From: DATMBL01 sp050735975
GTDB taxonomy: Bacteria; Desulfobacterota; Binatia; UBA9968
Direction: 5' to 3'
Length of the DNA: 9,430 nt
NCBI GenBank assembly: GCA_050735975.1
Contig: JBOHVS010000100.1
Coordinates: 1-9,430 of the forward strand
Below, in pieces: positions 5,625-9,430 of the stretch (its first letter is position 1; the number at the start of each line of letters is the position of its first letter). Below the pieces are notes generated by a model. The model was not told where the DNA came from, made no database searches, and worked only from the letters and a program-made list of their open reading frames with translations. A program made the translations under genes and the position numbers.

Positions 5625-6386
5625 ATGCGGTTACAGAACAAGGTAACCATCATCACCGGCGCAGCGCACGGCATCGGCAAAGCCTACGCTCGGCGTTTCG
5701 CCCAAGAGGGCTCCCGGGTCGTGATTGCGGACATCGACAACGAAGCTGGAGAGGCGGCAGCGAAAACTCTCGTGGACGCCGGCTGCTCCGCCTGGGTTCG
5801 AACCACGGACGTTCGCAGCTATCCGAATGTCGAGGGGCTGATGCGCGAAACGGTAGATCGCTTTGGACGTATCGATGTCTTGCTCAATAACGCGGCGGTC
5901 TACGTTACTCAGAAGCTTTGGAAGGGCGCCGTGGAGGAACTGGCGTTGGACGAGTGGGATCGAGTGTTGGAAGTGAACCTCAAGGGGGTGTTTCTTTGCT
6001 GTAAAGCGGCCATTCCGATCATGAAACAGCAGCACAGCGGCAAGATAATCAACATCGCCTCGGGAACTTTCTTCAGCGGGTCAGGGGACATGCCACATTA
6101 TACGACGGCTAAAGGCGGAGTCGTCGCGCTGACACGCGTAATGGCGCGGCAACTCGGTGCGTGGAACATCAACGTCAACTGCATGACCCCGGGTTCGACG
6201 ATGAGCGAGGAGTCGATTACGGACGACGTACTGAAGCGGCGGGAAGGAAGCATGGACAAACGTTGCTTCAAACGAGTTGAAACGCCGGCCGATATCGTTG
6301 GCACCGCTCTTTTCCTGGCAAGTTCGGACAGTGACTTTGTCACCGGCCAGCTACTGGTCGTCGAAGGCGGCGGGATCATGCACTAG
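5625..6386 (+). CDS. SDR-family NAD-dependent oxidoreductase (FabG-like)
   Basis: Classical short-chain dehydrogenase/reductase of 253 aa, cytoplasmic. Visible motifs are the dinucleotide-binding TGAAHGIG (11-18), Asp36 at the end of the second strand (favouring NAD over NADP), NNAA (88-91), and the catalytic tetrad Asn118, Ser146, Tyr159 and Lys163 (YTTAK). The C-terminal GQLLVVEGGGIMH (241-253) fits the family. The ATG has AAGGAG at normal spacing. It starts 48 nt after hemQ and ends the plus-strand series, facing a convergent J-domain gene. It is annotated by fold only: the substrate is a hydroxyl or keto compound that cannot be specified. FabG itself is less likely because no fatty-acid genes are nearby. 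Confidence 0.92.
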   Translation: MRLQNKVTIITGAAHGIGKAYARRFAQEGSRVVIADIDNEAGEAAAKTLVDAGCSAWVRTTDVRSYPNVEGLMRETVDRFGRIDVLLNNAAVYVTQKLWKGAVEELALDEWDRVLEVNLKGVFLCCKAAIPIMKQQHSGKIINIASGTFFSGSGDMPHYTTAKGGVVALTRVMARQLGAWNINVNCMTPGSTMSEESITDDVLKRREGSMDKRCFKRVETPADIVGTALFLASSDSDFVTGQLLVVEGGGIMH

Positions 6387-6408
6387 CCCGCATTATTCAT
6401 ACTGTTTC

Positions 6409-6421
6409 GGCTGTAACAGCC
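6409..6421. terminator. weak hairpin between convergent SDR and J-domain genes
   Basis: GGCTG-TAA-CAGCC forms a 5-bp stem in the 38-nt gap between the two convergent stop codons. A real T-tract is missing on both sides, so this is at best a weak bidirectional terminator. Confidence 0.3.
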
Positions 6422-6424
6422 TTG

Positions 6425-6922
6425 CTAGCTTGAGTGGCCTGCGATTCCGTACACGTGACCACACTGGCCGCAGAATACGACCTGAAACGGACTGGTGACG
6501 AACTGCTTTCCTCGTGATGTTCCGCTGCCGGCCTTGCGCGAGATAATATGATCCATCCCTACAGCGGCGCAATCGGGACAGTGCGGCTCGGGAGCCAATT
6601 TTTGTTTGAACTGATGCGAGAAGCGAAACCCGTCGGTTCGCTCGCCATTGTTGTCGCCGTTGTCGTTCTCGAACGCAGACCACGTAGCTTTATCGTATTC
6701 CGCCCTTTGAGTTTCATCGGAAAGAACCGTGTAGGCGTCCATAATCTGCTTGAGCCTTCCGGCGGCTTCTTCATCGTTCGGATTCCGATCCGGATGGTAG
6801 CGGAATACCATCTTCCGATAAGCACGCTTGATCTCTTCCGGAGTGGCTTTCCGCACAACACCCAGAAGCGAGTAATAATCGGCTGTTTTTTCCAACGGAT
6901 CTACCTCGCGCGAGGATACCAT
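6425..6922 (-). CDS. J-domain (DnaJ-like) protein with C-terminal Cys pairs
   Basis: Protein of 165 aa with an N-terminal J-domain (about residues 15-80: DYYSLLGVVRKATPEEIKRAYR, then HPD at 43-45), which would stimulate the ATPase of an Hsp70/DnaK. It lacks the Gly/Phe linker, central zinc finger and substrate domains of true DnaJ. Instead, a polar Asn/Asp-rich linker (85-95) leads to a short tail with CPDC (115-118) and CGQC (151-154), spaced like a zinc-ribbon knuckle pair. It is therefore a specialised co-chaperone with unknown client. The ATG at 6920-6922 has no clear Shine-Dalgarno, but the J-domain starts soon after it. An unrecognised gene lies upstream on the same strand, possibly cotranscribed. 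Confidence 0.88.
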   Translation of the reverse strand: MVSSREVDPLEKTADYYSLLGVVRKATPEEIKRAYRKMVFRYHPDRNPNDEEAAGRLKQIMDAYTVLSDETQRAEYDKATWSAFENDNGDNNGERTDGFRFSHQFKQKLAPEPHCPDCAAVGMDHIISRKAGSGTSRGKQFVTSPFQVVFCGQCGHVYGIAGHSS

Positions 6923-6986
6923 CTGCTGCCATCAGCAGCCACGGATCGATGTAAACGAGAGATAGAGGACCCCTTGACGCCGCTGC

Positions 6987-7472
6987 CTATCGCCGTCCAC
7001 GGCCGAAGACCGCGCCGGCTCTCCGCGCTTTTCCCCTCAGCTTGTACATGCTGACGCAGATATCGTAAATCGCAGAGCCATCGCGGTCATCGATAATCCG
7101 GCTGCCCTCGGCGCTCTCGTATTCAATTCTAAAAAAAAACTCGCCTCGCGCGGAGTCGTTATTGCTGATGCGGAGCAAACGGCCGCCCTTCTTATCAATG
7201 TAGCCGCCGATGGCCCTTAATGTCTGAGCAAGTGTAAAAAAATCTCCAGATGGGGGTATTTCTTCCCGCTTCTCCCCGCGTTGCAGATCAAGTTCGTCAA
7301 TTTCTCCAAGGGAATAGTCAAGATTTATGGGAGTCGGCGAAGGAGGGTTTTGGTAGCTCCCTTTTACGACAAGGCGATCCACCTCTCGGGTAATAACAAA
7401 CGCTTTGATATCGCGCGATTCCAGATCCTGACCAATGGTCCGAAGGATGCTCGAGTTTTTAACGGGACGCAC
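6987..7472 (-). CDS. hypothetical protein, unrecognised
   Basis: I do not recognise this family. The proposed 161-aa product has no signal peptide, membrane segment or Cys cluster. It shows a mixed alpha/beta pattern: DIKAFVITREVDRLVVKGSY near the N-terminus, an acidic middle, a helix (FFTLAQTLRAIGGYIDKKGG), then a strand-like FFFRIEYESAEG and a basic tail ending GRGRR. I prefer the GTG at 7470-7472 because AAGAGGG lies about 8 nt upstream. The same frame stays open to a TTG at 7580 (197 aa), which lacks a ribosome binding site. It lies 64 nt upstream of the J-domain gene on the same strand. Being intact and long supports a real gene, but nothing shows function. Confidence 0.6.
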   Translation of the reverse strand: MRPVKNSSILRTIGQDLESRDIKAFVITREVDRLVVKGSYQNPPSPTPINLDYSLGEIDELDLQRGEKREEIPPSGDFFTLAQTLRAIGGYIDKKGGRLLRISNNDSARGEFFFRIEYESAEGSRIIDDRDGSAIYDICVSMYKLRGKARRAGAVFGRGRR

Positions 7473-7642
7473 CGAAAAAGCCCTCTTGTCGATAACTTGC
7501 CCGCCCAAACCTCCCGCGGTTGGGAGCTCACGAACAATCGTCTGAAATGAAAGGGTACGAGTAGTCGCAAAAAAAATCAAACCATCGAGACGGGCGGAGC
7601 GATGGCTCTGGCCGCCCTGCGCTAAGAGACTGTGTCGTAATA

Positions 7643-7738
7643 CCGTTCATGGTTCGAGAGCCTCACCACCAACGGATGGTGGCATTCCGAAAATCAAAGA
7701 CGTAGCCGTTCGTCCTGAGGTTCTCGAAGGGCGAACGG
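7643..7738. repeat. pair of inverted REP-like palindromes
   Basis: Two 33-nt units lie in opposite orientation, at 7643-7675 (plus) and 7706-7738 (minus), 30 nt apart. Read in the same direction they share CCGTTC, TTCGAGA, CCTCA and AACGG at the same positions. The second is a strong hairpin: 7704-7716 pairs with 7728-7740 over 13 bp with one G-T wobble, and a smaller GAG/CTC stem forms in the loop. The first has the same outline with several mismatches. The TCGAGA/CCTCA core resembles a palindromic repeat that, from memory, is dispersed in many environmental bacterial genomes. The arrangement resembles a BIME. Confidence 0.65.
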
Positions 7739-7741
7739 CTA

Positions 7742-9430
7742 ACCCGCATTTCTCACGACGGGATTATGTTGAGGGCTGCAAGCCCAGGTAATACGATCAT
7801 CTCGATGATCCTGAGCAATCAGCTCCTTGTCACAGCAACAGAGCAGGCAATTTGACACCGCAGGCACGCGATTGGGCTTTGCACGAGCCGATAACCCGGC
7901 TCGCAGGCGTAGCTATTCCTTGGTTGCCGGTTGGGCAGCCAACCCGCCGGCAAGCGCGGCTTAACCGCTGGCCGCAATTTGTTGGAGTCGAGTAAACACT
8001 TGTTGAAAAAGCTTGAGATAAGGATAGCTCTCGGAAAACGAAATCCACACCTTGCGAACGGTCACTTCAATCCGCGCGCCAATCTTGAACAACTTAAGCC
8101 GAATCGTATCGCATTGGGCTTTGGCCAACTCGGTCCCTTCTAGCCCCAACCGACGCAGCGCGTGAATCAAGATATAAGCGAACGATGAGAAGTAAAGCCG
8201 CAGTTGATTCGAACGCAGCCACGACGTGGAGGTCCGATCGGCAAACAATCCCAGTTGCTGTTCTTTGATCCGATTCTCCATGTCCCCACGGGCACAGTAG
8301 AAGTCCTCGTACAACTCCCGTGCTTGCTTGTCCTGGCTTGCTATCGAGGTGACGATGAAGCGGGGGTTTTCCCCTTTGGCCAAGTATTCGGCCTTTCCCA
8401 CCACCCGCCTCTCACACGACCAGCTCTTGCGAGTCCGATAGCGAAAATCCTTGAACACTCGAGCCGGCTTTTGCGTCCATTGATGGATCTGCTTGGCCTG
8501 GGCCATCTCGGTGTCGATCTGTTTGATCAAACGACTATTCTTGGCCAAACCCAACACGTACTCGATCTGGCTTTGACCTTCGCAGTAGCTCATGATCTCT
8601 TCCCGGCAAAACCCCGAGTCCCCGCGCATTATGATTCGGACCCCGGGCCACGCTGACTTGAGCTTTGTCACTATCGACTTAAGCTCTTGGAGCACTCCGC
8701 TGGCCGGATCCTCATCGGCCTGGCGCAACCGCGCACACAGCAAGTGCTCCCCACTGAAGATATATAACGGCAAATAGCAATACTCTGCGTAATAGCCGTG
8801 AAAATACTTTCCTTCCTGATTGCCGTGCAGCGGATCGTCGGTGGCATCTACGTCGAGCACCACCTCGGACGGTGGACTCCGATAGGATTCGATAAACACA
8901 GTAATCATCAGCTCATCGATGGCTCCACCGTCGGCCACAATCTTCTTGTAGCGGCTCTTCTCGTTGGCGTCTTCGGGGGTCAACTCCAGGCGATTGAGCG
9001 TGCTCTTGCCCGCTATCGCCTTGCCTTGGTCTTGCTCCCTTACTCGGTCCTTTCCACTGGGATCTTGCTTCTCACTGAGCAGCCCCATCACCACATCGTG
9101 GCGTAAACTGTCGTGGTCATTGAGATCCTCGTAGCCCAGCGCAATCCCATAGACTCGCTGGCGAATCAGCGACTCCACGCTGTGTTCGATCCGATCCTTG
9201 TCGCGGTAGTCCCGATAACAACCCGCCAGCCGCTTCAGTATCTGTAAACGGCTCTCCACCTCTCGCAGCAACACTCCTCCTGCGTCCGAGCTGATCTTGC
9301 CGCCGTCAAATCTCCCGGTCACTCCACGACGCCCCAGTTGCTGAAATTCCATCTGTTCTCGTATACACTGTGTTTCCATAAGGCCGCTCTTCTCCCTGCG
9401 CGTAACTGTTTGGTAACACAACCTTTATGC
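7742..9430 (-). mobile_element. IS1380-family insertion sequence, right end outside window
   Basis: An intact IS1380-type transposase gene (7961-9379) plus flanking non-coding DNA. The left boundary is placed near 7742 because the REP palindrome stops at 7740 and the next bases (CCCGCATTTCTCAC) look like an element terminus; this is inference, since the matching end lies past 9430. The 7742-7960 stretch has no gene. It holds several hairpins: 7773-7785 (GGGCT/AGCCC), 7795-7810 (GATCAT/ATGATC), 7884-7903 (CGAGCCG/CGGCTCG) and 7924-7953 (TTGCCGG/CCGGCAA). None is followed by a T-tract; they may shield the transposase from outside transcription or terminate it weakly. Confidence 0.7.
7961..9379 (-). 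CDS. IS1380-family transposase
   Basis: DDE transposase of 472 aa that would cut and paste its own element. The family's three acidic blocks are present: LDVDATDDPLHG starting near residue 175, RGDSGF with Asp254, and RGDMENRIKEQQLGLFADRTS with Glu368. The N-terminal RFDGGKISSDAGGVLLREVE (about 23-42) is also characteristic. The frame is complete with no stops or shifts, so the element may be active or recently acquired. The ATG at 9377-9379 is chosen because GGGAGAAG lies about 9 nt upstream. A TTG at 9419-9421 would add 14 residues but has no support. No passenger gene is visible on this side. Confidence 0.92.
   Translation of the reverse strand: METQCIREQMEFQQLGRRGVTGRFDGGKISSDAGGVLLREVESRLQILKRLAGCYRDYRDKDRIEHSVESLIRQRVYGIALGYEDLNDHDSLRHDVVMGLLSEKQDPSGKDRVREQDQGKAIAGKSTLNRLELTPEDANEKSRYKKIVADGGAIDELMITVFIESYRSPPSEVVLDVDATDDPLHGNQEGKYFHGYYAEYCYLPLYIFSGEHLLCARLRQADEDPASGVLQELKSIVTKLKSAWPGVRIIMRGDSGFCREEIMSYCEGQSQIEYVLGLAKNSRLIKQIDTEMAQAKQIHQWTQKPARVFKDFRYRTRKSWSCERRVVGKAEYLAKGENPRFIVTSIASQDKQARELYEDFYCARGDMENRIKEQQLGLFADRTSTSWLRSNQLRLYFSSFAYILIHALRRLGLEGTELAKAQCDTIRLKLFKIGARIEVTVRKVWISFSESYPYLKLFQQVFTRLQQIAASG

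Noticed and set aside
8204..9106. Plus-strand ORFs opposite the transposase
   Set aside because: Shadows of the IS1380 transposase frame, which carries all catalytic motifs.

Overview
This window looks like chromosomal DNA from an uncultivated, moderately GC-rich bacterium, probably a soil, sediment or groundwater lineage. The points in favour are a coproheme-dependent HemQ, a UbiD-family decarboxylase, a TauC/SsuC-type ABC permease, REP-like palindromes and an IS1380-family transposase. Lineages such as Tectomicrobia, Binatota, NC10 or a 'deltaproteobacterial' MAG are only guesses. The window holds no rRNA, tRNA or CRISPR array that I can see.

Layout. Positions 1-112 may hold the edge of a minus-strand gene. 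Positions 115-301 form a MITE-like palindromic element containing two opposed arrays of degenerate GGYTNA hexamers. Next is the main find, at 372-959: an AhpD/carboxymuconolactone-decarboxylase-like gene that appears to encode a selenoprotein. Its reading frame is interrupted only by a TGA at 612-614. That TGA sits where the family has the second Cys of its CxxC motif (here GCPY-U), and it is followed at 627-642 by a perfect 6-bp hairpin whose AGTG loop is placed and built like a bacterial SECIS. Without Sec decoding, the gene would be wrongly called as two fragments or a pseudogene.

Positions 1024-2389 hold a minus-strand marR-permease pair. It has a strong promoter (TTGACA, 17-nt spacer, TATAGG) overlapped by repeated TACGATAGA operator-like sites. 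Running the other way is a plus-strand series of four genes: UbiD-family decarboxylase (2510-3943), DUF4126 membrane protein (4021-4659), HemQ coproheme decarboxylase (4716-5576) and an SDR oxidoreductase (5625-6386). They are separated by 48-77 nt and could be one transcription unit. Facing them on the minus strand are a J-domain protein with two C-terminal Cys pairs (6425-6922) and an unrecognised protein (6987-7472).

The right end is mobile or repetitive. Two 33-nt REP-like units in opposite orientation (7643-7675, 7706-7738) lie right beside the presumed end of an IS1380-family insertion sequence, whose 472-aa transposase (7961-9379, minus) is intact. The other IS end lies beyond the window.

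Functionally, the MarR/permease/UbiD block suggests regulated handling of a small, perhaps aromatic, acid or sulfonate, but no substrate can be read from the sequence. HemQ implies the coproporphyrin-dependent heme pathway. The selenoprotein is most likely a thiol- or selenol-dependent peroxidase or redox enzyme, and it predicts selA/selB/selC/selD elsewhere in the genome.
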